Shown piece after piece: positions 1 to 12,515 of a DNA stretch of 64,000 nt. Source of the stretch: Odontocerum albicorne. Its lineage: Eukaryota; Arthropoda; Insecta; Trichoptera; Odontoceridae. Made by a program: the position numbers and the translations under genes. Positions within the stretch are counted from its first letter, which is position 1. Every line of letters starts with the position of its first letter. The stretch is from positions 26,292,738 through 26,356,737 of the forward strand of contig OX463845.1 of NCBI GenBank assembly GCA_949825065.1. Reading direction: 5' to 3'. The notes below the pieces were generated by a model. The model was not told the origin of the DNA. It ran no database searches and saw nothing but the letters and a program-made list of their open reading frames with translations.

Positions 1-21
1 TCATCATCATCATCATCATCA
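1..21. repeat. (TCA)n tail of the RTE-like element
   Basis: Seven perfect TCA units, read as (TGA)n on the element strand. The tract is cut by the window edge, so its true length is unknown. Confidence 0.95.
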
Positions 22-27
22 ATGGCA

Positions 28-2655
28 CTACAGCCCATTTTGGGCCCCGGCCTCCTCCAGCAGTCGTTGCCATTCCCCCCTATCCTAGGATGCACTCCTC
101 CAGCCCCTGATGCCAATCACGTTTGCATCATTCTGCACCCCATCCATCCACCTAAGCTTTGGTCTGCCTACGCTACGTCTTCCTTGGGGCATGGAAAAGA
201 GTACTTTGTTAGGCATTTCCTCTTCTCCCATTCTTGCTACATGCCCCGCCCAACGTAGCCTCCCAATTTTGATGTATTTTATAATGTTGGGCTCTTTGTA
301 TATGCTGTATAACTCCTCATTATATCTCACTCTCCAAGATCCATTTTCCTGTATGGGTCCGAATATTTTTCTGAGTATTTTTCATTCAAATATTAGAAGG
401 GAAGATTCGTTCTTCTTACTCAATACACAGCATTCAGACCCATATGTGAGGACAGGTCGTAGCAGTGTCTTATAAATGGTAAGTTTTGTCCTTCTGGACA
501 ACAACCGAGATATAAGGTGTTTTCTCAGACCAAAGAAGCATCTATTTGCCATGAATATTCGACGTTTAATCTCGATAGATGCATCATTAACACTTGTCAC
601 TATGGATCCCAGGTAGGTGAAGGTGTTTACACGTTCTGTTGTATGAGAACTTATATTAATCGTGGTAGGTGTCTGGTTATTACGGGGTGCTTTAGTGGCT
701 ATCATATATTTGGTCTTATCGGAGTTGATGCGAAGTCCCATTCTGTTTGCGGCCCTCTCCAACTGAACAAATGTCTCCATCATTGCTTGTGGGGATCTAC
801 CAATAATGTCAATATCATCCGCGTAGCCCAGTATTTGGCTTGATTTGTAGAAAATTGACCCATTTGTCTGTACTCCGGATTCTCTTACACACTTCTCTAG
901 AGCCATATTAAAAAGTAGACAAGCTAGTGCGTCTCCTTGACGCAGTCCATTCATTGTGTAAAATGGTTCTGAGATATCATTCTGAATCCGAACTCTACAT
1001 TGTGATTGGTTCATAGTGAGTCTAACCATCCTTATGAGCTTGTTAGGAATACCCAAGTCCTTCATGGCCGCATAGAGTTGAGAGCGGTTAATGCTGTCAT
1101 ATGCAGCTTTGAAATCGATAAAGAGGTGGTGTGTATCGACATTATACTCTAGGGTTTTTTCCAATATTTGACGGAGAGTGAACATCTGATCTATAGTGGA
1201 TCTCCCCGGACGAAATCCGCTTTGATATTGGCCTACCAGGTTTTCAGCGTACGGCAGCAATCTGGAGAACAGGACACCGGCAAAGACCTTATATGATGCA
1301 TTCAGTAGGGTAATTCCTCGATAGTTGGCACATTGCATTGTATCACCCTTTTTGTGGAGTGGGCATATGATTCCAGTCCTCCAATCGTCTGGTACAGTTT
1401 CTGAGTCCCATGTTTTCTCCACGATGGTATGGATCATAGCGGTTAGTTCAGTTCCTCCGTACTTAAGTAACTCACCAGGGATATCGTCATGTCCTGGAGA
1501 CTTATTATTTTTGAGGTTTTTTATGGCTGTTTTTACTTCCATTAGACATGGTGGTGGTATGTTTTCTTCGTCCTCAGCATAGGGATTCTCTGTATCAATG
1601 TCATCGGAATGGTTGTTATTAAGAAGTTCCTCAAAGTGTTCAGCCCAACGTTTCAAGATATCCACTGTATCGTTAAGAATTTCGCCATGTCTGTTTTTAC
1701 AGGCAGTTACCCTTGGTTTATACTCTTTGCACTGCTGATTAATCCTCCGGTAGAACTGTCTACATAATCCCCGTGAGTTGAGGTTTTCCAGCTCACTGAT
1801 CTGGGACTGTTCCCACTCTTTCTTTTTCATCTTGTGGATTTTCTTTTCATCCCTTCTTCTCCGTTTGTATTCCTCAGCATTGCCTCTGGTATTCCGCTGT
1901 TGTAATCTGAGATATGCCTCATTCTTCTTCTGTGTTACCTCTGAGCACTCGTTATCGAACCAGTTAACCGGCCTTCCAGATTCAACACATCCAAGTATTT
2001 CAGCAGCAGTTCTCTTGACGATAGTCTGGCACTTCTCCCATACACTATTGGGTTCTTGGGTTCCATCCACTTCAGCGAGTTCTCCATTGAGTTTTTCCAC
2101 ATATTGGGTACGCTTCTCACAGTCTTTCAATGCTTCTGTATTAAATTTAGTGGATCTTGTTGATTTGTGCAGTTTAGCCATTGATATTCTGGCTCTAATT
2201 TTGTTAATTACGAGATAGTGGTCAGAATCAACATTTGCCCCACGGTATGTCCTAGAGTCTAGGAGGTTTGATATGTGTCTGCCATCCATTAATATATGGT
2301 CTATCTGGTTACAGATGGTCCCATCTGGTGACTTCCAGGTAGCTTTATGCATTGACCTATGTGGGAAAATTGTACCTCCAATGACCATGTTGTGGGAGGC
2401 AGCAAAGTCCACAACTCTGTTGTCATTATCATTGTTATCATGGTGTAGGCTATGGGCACCAATAGTTGACTTGAATATGTCATCATTTCCCACTTTAGCA
2501 TTTAGATCACCAATGATGATCTTGATGTCTCCGCGGGGGCATCCGTTATAGGCACTTGTCAATTTATCATACCACACATCTTTATCATCGTCTGTACTCT
2601 CCTCTGTAGGAGCATGTACATTACGTACGCTGTTAACAGTTTGTCTAACAGACAA
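28..2655 (-). pseudogene. Endonuclease-reverse transcriptase of the RTE-like element, two nonsense codons
   Basis: The frame is open from 2655 down to a TGA at 382-384 (757 codons), then continues in the same frame past that stop to a TAG at 85-87 and past that to a TAG at 28-30. Counting from the first ATG, the protein has an AP-endonuclease remnant (GDLNAKVG at 49-56, IDH at 118-120, SDH at 144-146). A reverse transcriptase follows, with FIDFKAAYD at 512-520, GLRQGDA at 570-576 and YADD at 611-614. The C-terminal tail carries a RWAGHVARM motif and a GRPKLRW motif downstream of the first stop. The first stop sits where relatives have FERKILRKI, so CGA became TGA; the second sits in a context suggesting CAG became TAG. 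Both are C-to-T changes. The enzyme would nick target DNA and copy its own RNA into the nick, but this copy lacks the start of the endonuclease. The first ten residues come from the palindrome and are not native. Confidence 0.92.
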
Positions 2656-2676
2656 ACTGTTAACAGCGTACGTAAT
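2620..2676. repeat. 57-bp perfect palindrome at the 5' junction of the RTE-like element
   Basis: Two 27-bp arms (2620-2646 and 2650-2676) are exact inverted copies around a 3-base spacer, AAC. The left arm is element coding sequence. The right arm is its inverted duplicate at the boundary with flanking DNA. Confidence 0.97.
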
Positions 2677-3410
2677 ATTCCCTATTTTGGCATATTGTGT
2701 TTAGTTCTCCCAACTCCTGAATTTAATAACTATTTATTGAATTTAGTTAAAATCATGATTTAAATGTTTAGCATATTTTCTTTGAACGTTTTAATAAAAA
2801 CTAACTATTTTATACTTTAGAAGAAGAAAATAAGACGTATTGGATATTTAACTTTTTGAAATATCACAATTTTAATAAAACTTATATGTAATATTAAAAA
2901 AATATATATTATTCTCGTTCTCTTAATAAATGCAACTCGTATTTTTCGCTGTAAGAAAATAAACAAATGATATATCTGTGTGACCTACAAGTTGTTTTTG
3001 TTATTATAATTATTTCGATTCTTCATTATGCATGATCAAATTTTATTACCATAAAATAGTCGTTCCATTTCTGAATCAAAGTATTAAAAATAATGACTTC
3101 GTTTCGATAATGTTAATGAACTTAAGTCATAGGATGTGAACATATCTATGGTTGATGAAGTCATCAACATCGGAGATGGAATATATAATATTTGATAAAA
3201 AAGCAAAATGTCTGGTTACAAATATATTTCGAAGAGTCCCGTAATTCTCAATATTATCGAAAAAATATTTCAAAAATTTTTTGGATTCAACTTTGTGAAG
3301 TGACATTATCGGAGCACACCGGCGTGTTTCTTTTTTCTTTTTGAAAGAATATATATATAACCGAAATCATAGATGTCCTTGTTCCTACGAATACTAGACG
3401 GAAAAAATGT
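2677..3410. other. AT-rich stretch, no gene seen
   Basis: No reading frame with recognisable homology. There are short A/T runs only and no repeat shared with the rest of the window that I could identify. Confidence 0.6.
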
Positions 3411-3411
3411 T

Positions 3412-3508
3412 AGTGTTATGCGAGGGAAGTAGCACAGCGCGGGGTTCGAACCTGCGACCGCGCGGAAATCCAGTGCGTTATCGTGTGCCATGCACCTCAT
3501 GCTACTCG
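3412..3508 (-). repeat. tRNA-like sequence, probably a SINE head
   Basis: On the minus strand it has a GC-rich tRNA-like body with a perfect B box, GGTTCGAAC, followed by a stem complement (CCCCGCGC). Upstream is an A-box-like stretch with the phrase AACGCACTGG often seen in tRNA-derived SINEs. The acceptor stem does not close and the anticodon arm is irregular, so I do not call it a functional tRNA gene. Confidence 0.5.
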
Positions 3509-3510
3509 TA

Positions 3511-4190
3511 CCTTGACTTGCCTACCTCGATAGGGAAACGGCGAGATTGAATATACGAGTATGTGTAACATATGGACAAATATCATGGGTGGGGAATTTA
3601 ATGGATTTATGTCAAAGCATACACGACTAAGGTGTTGAATTAAAAAATTAACACATAATGCATAATAATAACACAATACGAAAATATGAAATCATCATGA
3701 TTTGCATGCGCATTTTTCAAAGGTGCTCTAATTGTCATCAAATTGTCAGAGGACACACCAAATATCTAGCACGGTTCACAATAGCGCCATAATAAATTCA
3801 TATCACATACTACATTTTAATATTAATGCGTCAATTTCATTAACAATGGAAACAAATATAATACTTGACTCATAATTCAAACGTTTTTTGAATGAATGTT
3901 TAATGACTAGCATTCAGGTATTTGAAAAAGGCAAATAACTCATTCTGATACCTAATCACTTGAATAAATATCGTATTTTGATTTATAATTATGTGTGTGT
4001 CATAAACAAAGATAATTTAAACTTATTTAATAATGAAATTTGTAAAAGGTTTATTTTATACGCCAATGCATTGAATCTTATGTTGCGGATTATGAGGGCT
4101 AAAAAATTTGATTGCGAAGAAAGCAAATGGATCAAAACATTTATGCCTGTTAAGTAGTATTATCATTTATGGGTCTCGTTGACAAAACGC
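3511..4190. other. No gene seen
   Basis: AT-rich. A short open frame at 3960-4157 has no recognisable motif. The octamer TACGAGTA occurs at 3554-3561. Confidence 0.55.
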
Positions 4191-4194
4191 GATA

Positions 4195-4835
4195 TATGGG
4201 TGAATAATAATAAAGTATTGGAGCAAGTTGAGGAATTCTGCTGTTTGAGTTGTATTTTCTGAGATGATGGAAGAGTTAAGAGGGATATTGAACGGGGTAT
4301 AACGACAAGAACAAAGTCAATGGAGCACTCAGACATATAAACTCGAACCGGACAGTATCAAAATCTGCTAAGATGATAGTTCACAATAGCATTTTGGTGC
4401 CAACTTTGATGTGAGGGAGAGAAACGTGGACGTGAAAAAAGACTGTGCCGAATAAATGATGTAGAAATGCGTGCATTGAGAAGAATACATGGAAAGACAA
4501 TGTATGAATACGGAATTAATTGGTAAAGGAAAAATGTGAACTTAAGACTGATATGTTAAGTAAGATGAAGAAGGGTATGCTGAGATGGCTTGGGCATGTG
4601 GAACGATGAATTTAAAAGAAAACGAACAAAACAGTTGTAAAGTGAAAGGAAGACCAAAGAAAATATGGTTTGGATCAAATGAATGAAATTCTGAAAGAAT
4701 TAAATGTAGACAGTCAGAGAAATCGTTGAAGTTGTATGGATGTAGAAACATAGTTTGTGTTGAGATCGGAAAATCTGGCGCTTTGTCCTCTCTGCCTACT
4801 AAATGGCAAATGGTATGTTTGCACGTATATTGACC
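4195..4835 (+). mobile_element. RTE retrotransposon 3' relic
   Basis: Broken frames encode the connector and C-terminal tail of an RTE reverse transcriptase: DDGRVKRDIER near 4262, EMRALRRIHGKTMY near 4465, LRWLGHVER near 4580 and GRPKKIW near 4650. It ends with the worn 3' phrase around TCTGCCTACTAAATGGCAAATGG. Several stops and frameshifts make it dead. The 5' two thirds of the element are absent. Confidence 0.8.
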
Positions 4836-4854
4836 AAACCGTATTTTTCTTCTT

Positions 4855-5005
4855 CTGCGTGTGGTCCTCACACGTAATGTGTCCTCTCCAGCCAGGTCGC
4901 AGTGTTTTATGTACCGCTTTTGCACGCCTCCAAGAAACGCATGTGTGTACAGTGGGTAGCTGCTAATGATGTGTTCCATAGTCCAGATCTCCGCGCACTC
5001 ACAAA
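4855..5005 (-). mobile_element. Non-LTR retrotransposon C-terminal relic (zinc-knuckle-like end)
   Basis: The minus strand reads CECAEIWTMEHIISSYPLYT, which resembles the C-x-C...TMEHI...CP end of some non-LTR reverse transcriptases, with the last cysteine replaced by tyrosine. It lies tail to tail with the RTE relic on the left. The assignment rests on one motif. Confidence 0.45.
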
Positions 5006-5930
5006 AAGCTGATATTTCATTTTAATACAATATATAAAATGGAAATTACTGAAAACAAATATTATCGTTCTTAACTTAGTTACTGTATTCCGTAATATAC
5101 AATAAATATAATATCCAACCCGAAAAAGTTAGCAACATGTTTTAACATATTCCATGCAACTCTACCTCATTGTGAAACGATGGTACAATAAAAATATAAT
5201 GCCTCTATCATAATTAGTATGTCAACTAGACCAATATAAGCCGTGTTGTTTCGTTGTATTCTGGAATGTCAACTAGAACCATTAGAAGTGTTGTTTCCTT
5301 ATATTATGAAATGTTTAACATGAATATCGCTCCGTTATTAAGTCTCATTCATAATAATACGTAAATATGTTATCTACTATATTAAGATGCTGTCTATAGA
5401 AAACATTCTCCATAGGCAGCATCTAAACATCTTGTTTTGAAATAGTTAAATTTTCATTATTTCAGAATATAACGAAATAATTTGTTTTCTAATGACTACA
5501 GTTGATATACTTATGGTGGTAGAGGAATCAATTTTTAACTGTAACATCTCCTAATTACACAGTGGGCAAAGCTAGTTTCTAGCCTTACAGGATCTAATTT
5601 GTTCCGGCCATACAGGCTCTAACTTATTGAAGCCTGCAAACCTATTGGCATTAATGCTAACTATTTTGACGATCAGGATCAAGTCAAATATTATTCGACG
5701 ATCAGAAAGTTTTGTTAAATTATGGTGTAATAATAACAAACTTAAAATGTCAATTTTTTTCTACGACTATTAAAGTTGATGTGCAGTCAAATCCGTGTTG
5801 TACACTATAAATAACTGACAGGTAAGGAGTCTAGATACTAGATTTGTAACTAAGTTTACGCCTAACTAATGTGCTATAGATAATAATTATCTAGCATTGT
5901 GTTGTATCGAAATTCCATTGTATAGTTTAA
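5006..5930. other. No gene seen; one imperfect hairpin
   Basis: AT-rich. An imperfect inverted repeat lies at 5385-5424, with arms beginning AGATGCTG and about 11 bases between them. No coding homology was seen. Confidence 0.55.
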
Positions 5931-5934
5931 CTTG

Positions 5935-6136
5935 GCCTGCATAACCTAGTTGGTAAGACGCCTATCTTCCAGATCAGAGATTATGGGTTTGTGTCGCGTT
6001 TGTTCCTACAAATTTAAAAATAGACGCTAGTCCGGTTTTAACTTAAGACCTATTTAACATATTTACGGTTGGTTGGAAGAGATTGTCACATGATAATAAA
6101 CCCACTAGGTTGCGTCGGTGTATAACGAAAGTATAA
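5935..6136 (+). mobile_element. tRNA-derived SINE, family A
   Basis: It starts with an A box (CCTAGTTGGTAAGACGCC), has a decayed B box region, then the family body (GGTTTTAACTTAAGACC) and the tail (GGTTGGTTGGAAGAGATTG, then ACCCACTAGGTTG). It ends with the CGAAAGTATAAT phrase shared by the other copies in this window. Confidence 0.8.
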
Positions 6137-7080
6137 TGCCATACAATCAGATGGGTTCACGATTTTTAAGAAAATAATATAAATGAATGTTCAATAATAA
6201 AATTTGCCTCGTTTGGATGCTTCTCAAATGGGTTCTAGGTCATCAACGCCCATGTTTTGTTGTTACATTACAAAGTCAATATAATTTCAGTGTTATGTAA
6301 ACTATGTTTTTATGTAACATGTCAAAACTCAATCTATTTTCATCAATCCGTCTTAATCCGAAGGTCTTCCTAGATATTTTCAATCTTTTTATGATGTTAC
6401 GTCAATCACCACCCAAACACGACACGGCATTGTTTCGTCAGACGCACTTCATCCTATTTAAGGTTTGCTTGAGAGTGAATCATGCCTCATTATTTTTGCG
6501 ACCTCGTAATTCATTAATTTCCTTATATCATACCCTTGGAAGGATTGTGTCAATGAACTTCTTATGCAAATATGATTTGCCAATATATTCATATTCACTG
6601 TAGCTCATTAAAAATAATGGTTGTGTTTGTTTAATTTTAACATTTTGTTCCCAATATTGATGAAATAGTATGCACCATTTGTTGTATGATATAGTTAAAT
6701 GTATACAAAAGTATACACATACTTTCACGTCATATTCTTTTCAGGGGTTGATATAACTTTCAGAACAAGAAATGATTCAATTCAGGAATTTTTAAGTTCA
6801 TTACATAATTATTAAGAGAATTCGAATGATTAAGTAGTTATTTAATACGGGATAATTTTTTACACAAATTCTGTCTCTTGAAAAGAGACAATTCACTGAA
6901 GATACTTTTGATTATTAAATGACACTGAAAACAAAAGGGTAGGTGTATATGACGATTCTGTTAGGCGTGGAATGTTTAGACGACACTAGAGTACAATACC
7001 AATAATAACACGCAGCAGAGATGATGACAGTAAAGTGGATAATGAGTTACCCATAGAACGAATCGAGTAAATCGAGGGTG
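6137..7080. other. No gene seen
   Basis: A short open frame at 6304-6603 has no domain signal. No repeats from elsewhere in the window were recognised. Confidence 0.55.
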
Positions 7081-7084
7081 CTCT

Positions 7085-7345
7085 CAAAATGGCACTCATT
7101 CATAAAAAAACTGAGGGAATTCAGATTACGCCGGTACGGGCACACCTCTAAAATACTCGAAACGTTTGTTGACATATCGTGGCTTGAAGGGGATTTTGTT
7201 GTGAGAAGACGAAAATGTTGTCCAAGAAAAAGATATATAAATAATTCATGTAACACATTCGAGCGTTTGTAGTGGCCAAGGATCTTGCTCAGCTCTGGAG
7301 AGAGCGGACTCGAAAACCCGATCGACGTAGAAGGATGGTGTGACT
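7085..7345 (+). mobile_element. Possible non-LTR retrotransposon 3' relic
   Basis: Near 7262-7340 the plus strand reads VVAKDLAQLWRERTRKPDRRRRM, similar in style to the D-x-x-x-WR-x-x-x-R-x-x-DP tail of non-LTR reverse transcriptases. The upstream part (LREFRLRRYGHTSKILE) resembles the RWxGHxxRM motif. Weak evidence; an unrelated frame is possible. Confidence 0.35.
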
Positions 7346-9310
7346 TAGTATCGAGACAATATTATTAGGCTGTTCAAGTGACAAGTACCTTTCTACCCAG
7401 TAGTGCAAAAAAGTCAAATATCTCGTGGACAGTCAACTAGTGACTCACTTTTATATTAAATATGAAATGAAAGGTAACGTATCAACATCGTCCAAAAAAC
7501 TAATCATTCAAGATAAATATATCTTTCAAAATATGACGCATGAAAAGACAAACGTTTGGTATAATACGGAATTAAGCAAATAATCAATCGCAATGGATTA
7601 AATTCAATCAACAAAATAATAATTGAGTAAGAAAAAATTAAATCTATGTCTAGACCAAAATTAAAGAAAAACATTTTTTTTTAAATAACCAGTCTCCCTG
7701 TCAAAAGCTAGGATTGAAGAAATGCTGAAAAAGGACCCTCCTGAACTCATAACATTCACATCAAAACAATCCATCAAATCAGACGTAGCATAACTCTATT
7801 GTTGCATTTTCACAATTGATGAACTACAACGTGCAAACATCTTCAGCTAATGGTTATTGAAATATTTAAATTATAAAAATTTCCTATGTCCTTAAAATAC
7901 AATGGAACTGCTCTGATTCAAAAGTTATTGTATAACAATTGAAAGGCCGATAAATAAAAAAATAGGCGTTTATTAATCTATTAAGATTTCTTCTCATATG
8001 AGATAACCCATAACCTCTGACTTACAAGTTATTAAGGCTTCAAGAGCGATGTAATAATATCACAATAACAAAACGTGAAATAGCCTCAGCGGGTTCTATC
8101 TCTTGGTACATTTGGAGTATGTAAATGGCAATAAACTGTATCGCACATTGACAATCGCATGGATAACGATCGGCTATTGCGATTATCGAAACACAATAGA
8201 GGCCATTTCATATTATTATTATTGGCGGACTCTGTGGTATTGCCGACGCAAGGTCAGACCCATTGTACTGCATGTAAAGACTCGTGATATGGAACGCCTG
8301 CCCACGCCTATGAGAGGACTCTGCAACAAGCTAAGGGCAACTGATATCAAAACAACGGCAACACATAAAAAACTAGACGTAGTTCTATAACTTACAATAA
8401 ATCATGGATATTTTTTCTTTGTAAGTGTCCATTTGCCCTCCTTTTACCCTACAACATATCCAGATGAACTTTAATCGATTCAATGATTTCTAATGTAAAT
8501 TCCAGTATTGGTTATTTAGTAGAAATGAATAATACAACAACTTGTTCATTTATGTTGTTAGTGTATTGATGTTTTCCTTTTCATTCGGTGTTTTCAATTT
8601 ACGACATAAGCTATAAATAGTGATTTGAAGATGGTCCTATTGAGACCGCGAGAAAGGACACACCCATTTTATCTATCTGGTTCAGATTTGATCAATAAAA
8701 GGACCGCATATTATGAGATAAAGAAGATGCACCGGCAATTTATTATTTGACCAGTTGATATGTTTTGAAAATAGATGGGTAGAACATAATACATTTAATA
8801 TGAAAAAAAAACTAAAGAATAAAATATATTTAATTTTTGTGTAACAATTTATAGACTCTGGTGAGAGTATTTTCTGCCCTTTGTGTGTAATTATATTGAT
8901 ACGGAGATTTAATTGATGAACGAATACACTAGAAGTTGATGAATTATTTGCCTGAGAAAAGATTCAATCTAGAGATTGATATCGTTATGCAGGTTTTATA
9001 TTTATTTATGCAGGTTTTATTATAAATATGTTGATTTTATAACTCCGTACTTTCATGTAATTTTTATTAAAATAAATAACAAATACACTTTCCAAGTTTT
9101 CGTCTGGTATAATTCCCCATATCCGGATTAGTGATTCGGATATGTTGCTCGATGAATAGGGTTAAAGAAAATATTGTCTTCAGCCCTATTTATCGACTCT
9201 TCGGGCTAAAAACTACTGGATTAAGTGCAAAACTTGTGGTTTGTTATTGCATGTGTTGGCAATTCTGCACATGCGAGTATTGCTACCAGACAAACTCTTT
9301 TACTAGACTG
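7346..9310. other. No gene seen
   Basis: The longest open frame, 8103-8390 (95 codons), has no motif I recognise and ordinary AT-rich composition around it. I treat it as chance. Confidence 0.5.
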
Positions 9311-9314
9311 GAAT

Positions 9315-9396
9315 CTTTTTTTTTGGTAACATTAGGAATTGAACCCAACATCTCCGGGTGAAATCAAGCATCTTCCTTACTAAGTTATGGAGGTTA
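9315..9396 (-). mobile_element. SINE family A head fragment
   Basis: On the minus strand, ACCTCCATAACTTAGTAAGG carries the A box and GGGTTCAATTCC the B box, followed by an A-rich run. The body and tail are missing. Confidence 0.65.
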
Positions 9397-9575
9397 TTAT
9401 TCAAGTAAAAATGTACATCGACTGTATAACGTTTACATGTGCTGAATTGAGCTTAAAGTTTTGCAAAGGAAATTCTGAAAATTAACTATTGAATCGTAGG
9501 TAAAAAAAATGTTTATTTATTCCCGTGCTATCGAGAATATTTTTTGAAGAATTGAAATAATTATCATGTGGTAAA
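9397..9575. other. No gene seen
   Basis: AT-rich spacer leading into the (TA)n tract. Confidence 0.5.
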
Positions 9576-10435
<860 letters not shown>

Positions 10436-10552
10436 TTCCTAGGATCCCGTGGCCGTGCCGCAGCCGCCCTGCGGAATTCCGCCGGTCCGGCCTCGTGAAA
10501 GTATCACGTAATAATGCAACCACGCCGTGCGCTGCGGGCGGAATTGCACTCG
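10436..10552. other. Small GC-rich block with dyad symmetry
   Basis: About 115 bases of clearly GC-rich, CpG-containing sequence in an AT-rich setting. It holds the perfect palindrome GCGGAATTCCGC at 10471-10482, and an inverted partner GGCGGAATT at 10537-10545 for AATTCCGCC. It has no tRNA boxes and no coding signal I can name. Confidence 0.6.
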
Positions 10553-11058
10553 TGTACTTCAATTACAATGTAAATAATATTTATATTATAGGAAATATTT
10601 CTACTATTTTTCAAAGGAAATAAATTTTCAGCGCCAATTATCAGGTGCCTAGTTTTTTCTATTTGAATTTTCATCCAATATTTCCAAGTTCTTCTAAATA
10701 TAATATGATTTCTAGATTGTTTAATATACTTTTGTCTAGAAAGTTGTTTTATATTTCTCCCATAGATTTTGTACGAGTTGATTTTTCATTACTTACTTCA
10801 TTCTAAACGTGTTGAATGTGGACATTCTAAACGTGCTGAAAGGTAATAATGAAGTGCATTTTTTCAGTCATTGTTCACCCAAATCTTTGGAGATGTAGTA
10901 AAATAATTTTGATGGTAAAGTAAACTTACATAAGTTGTTTTTTGGAACTTGATGTTATTTACCATCACAAACGAAAAATTTCTCCCAAACAAAAAAAAAA
11001 CAAATGTACAGTGTATGTTGTTGATGCGGTAAGCGATCATGTGAGTCAAAAAATTACA
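10553..11058. other. No gene seen; short direct repeat
   Basis: A short tandem repeat containing CATTCTAAACGTG lies around 10798-10842. Nothing else was recognised. Confidence 0.5.
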
Positions 11059-11059
11059 C

Positions 11060-11228
11060 GACACTGGAAGATGTTGTCTGTTCTGGAAAACCGATAATCA
11101 CTGATGATGAAACATTAAGGATTTGATCGAGAATAACCAGCGTTCTACTCTATACGAGATACTAAAAGTGTACTAAAAGAAACGAAAACCATCGTCCACG
11201 AGCTTTTCGCGTTTGAATTTGACCTAAT
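11060..11228 (+). mobile_element. Mariner-like N-terminal relic
   Basis: The plus strand carries DLIENNQRSTLYEI near 11132 and IVHELF near 11190, with a GKPI phrase just upstream in another frame. This order matches the region between the two helix-turn-helix motifs of mariner transposases. Several frame changes are needed, and no terminal repeats were found. Confidence 0.45.
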
Positions 11229-12160
11229 AATAGTATGTGATAACTTTACGGATAATCCAATATATTAGTAGATGAGTTGTTTTTAACACTGTCGCTCTAT
11301 GATGAAAAGTTTTTAATATGTCACAATAAACATAATTATTGTCACCTTTTCTCTCTTTGGTTTTCCTGAAAGAAAGGACGACAGTTTGTTCGATTACAAG
11401 AGAATTTGAAATGATCATCATCGTCTTATATTCTTGTGTTTTGTGCAATTATTTTAATGTATAAGTGTAAAATGCATAAATGCATATAATTGTGAAGTGA
11501 TAATTCAAAGTGTATATGTCAGATGAGATTGTTCATTTTATATTTGTTTAGTCGCGGCGCAGGAACCGTCACTGTTTAGATTAGGCGAACGGCTGCAACT
11601 CGGATTTGTTGCATCATTTGTGTGTGTTTATATAATATATTACTATCGCGAGTGTAAGTTAGCTTTCACAGAACAAGCAATTAGTCTAGTGAGTTGACAA
11701 ATATAGGGGGACAAAATAAATCCCCATCCGGCGCGATCTATACTAGAAGATAATAATCTATACTAGAATTTAATAAACGCAACGTTACGTAGTGACGAAG
11801 ATGGAACTGTCCAAAGGGACTCCTTCTTTGGTGGCAACATATTTAAGTGTGAAAAGAAAAGTAGTGACGACGAACTTAAGGTCCGACGTTACTGGAGAAA
11901 AAAAAATATTTGCAGCGCAATATATAAATTTATAAGGTGGTTTAAGGGCTGGAGTACAAATAGCCCAGCAAGTTGTCAGTACTTGAACAGAAAATTAAGA
12001 ATGCAAAAAAATATTCTTTGGTATAAAATAAATGAAGGGTAATAATAATATTTTTAATTGACTTGAATTTAAATGAAATCACTATCAAACATTTTAAAAT
12101 GTGTTCCACTCCTGTTTACCCCTCCCGCCTCTGTTACTCATTTATTTATTTATGCGTTTA
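11229..12160. other. No gene seen
   Basis: Contains a moderately GC-rich patch at 11550-11600 with no recognisable frame. The motif CTATACTAGAA occurs twice in tandem around 11740-11770. Confidence 0.5.
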
Positions 12161-12162
12161 AC

Positions 12163-12515
12163 ACTTGATTACCTAACAATTTGGCGGGCTTGCTGCTAGG
12201 TGGCAATATCTTCTAACCATCCAGACTTACATAAATAAAGGAAGTTATATGGTCGAAAAAAGACTCAATTTTTTTTCTACAAAATTTATGAAAAAAAAAC
12301 ATAATACAAATAAAAGTGAGATATCATCATTAGACGGAGCAAGTCTAGTATAAGCGGGTAACTGGTTCCAGAGTCTCTCTATATGAGCAGTAAAAGATGA
12401 CGTAAATGAGAACGGTGAACTGGGAAAGCCTATAATAATATCTGGTTGGCTGGAAGAGACTGCCTTATAGCAAAAAACACAACAGGTTGTACTGTATATA
12501 ATTTAAAATACAATT
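12163..12515. repeat. Retroelement 3'-end fragments in opposite orientation
   Basis: On the minus strand 12165-12245 holds a SINE family A tail (TCTGGATGGTTAGAAGATAT). On the plus strand 12438-12510 holds a second tail (TGGTTGGCTGGAAGAGACTG followed by AGGTTGTACTGTAT). Between them is an unclassified segment with GGTAACTGGTTCCAGAGTC, which has the style of a lepidopteran LINE 3' end. Confidence 0.5.

Larger units (their letters stand above)
1..2676 (-). mobile_element. RTE-like non-LTR retrotransposon, 5'-truncated
   Basis: A minus-strand element with one long endonuclease-reverse transcriptase frame. After the inferred original stop (28-30) there are only a few untranslated bases and then a simple (TGA)n tail that runs off the window edge. 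A minimal 3' UTR with a short repeat tail is typical of the RTE clade. The 5' part is missing: the protein begins inside the endonuclease domain and the DNA folds back on itself in a palindrome at 2620-2676. The left flank lies outside the window, so a target-site duplication cannot be tested. Confidence 0.93.

Noticed and set aside
110..2551. Plus-strand open frames over the first 2.5 kb
   Set aside because: They are antisense to the well supported RTE-like reverse transcriptase and have no homology of their own.
3412..3508. Functional tRNA gene
   Set aside because: A and B boxes are present, but I cannot close the acceptor stem or form a regular anticodon arm; a SINE head is more likely.
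8103..8390. 95-codon open frame with somewhat better composition
   Set aside because: No recognisable domain and no splice or promoter signal that I can defend; left as unassigned.
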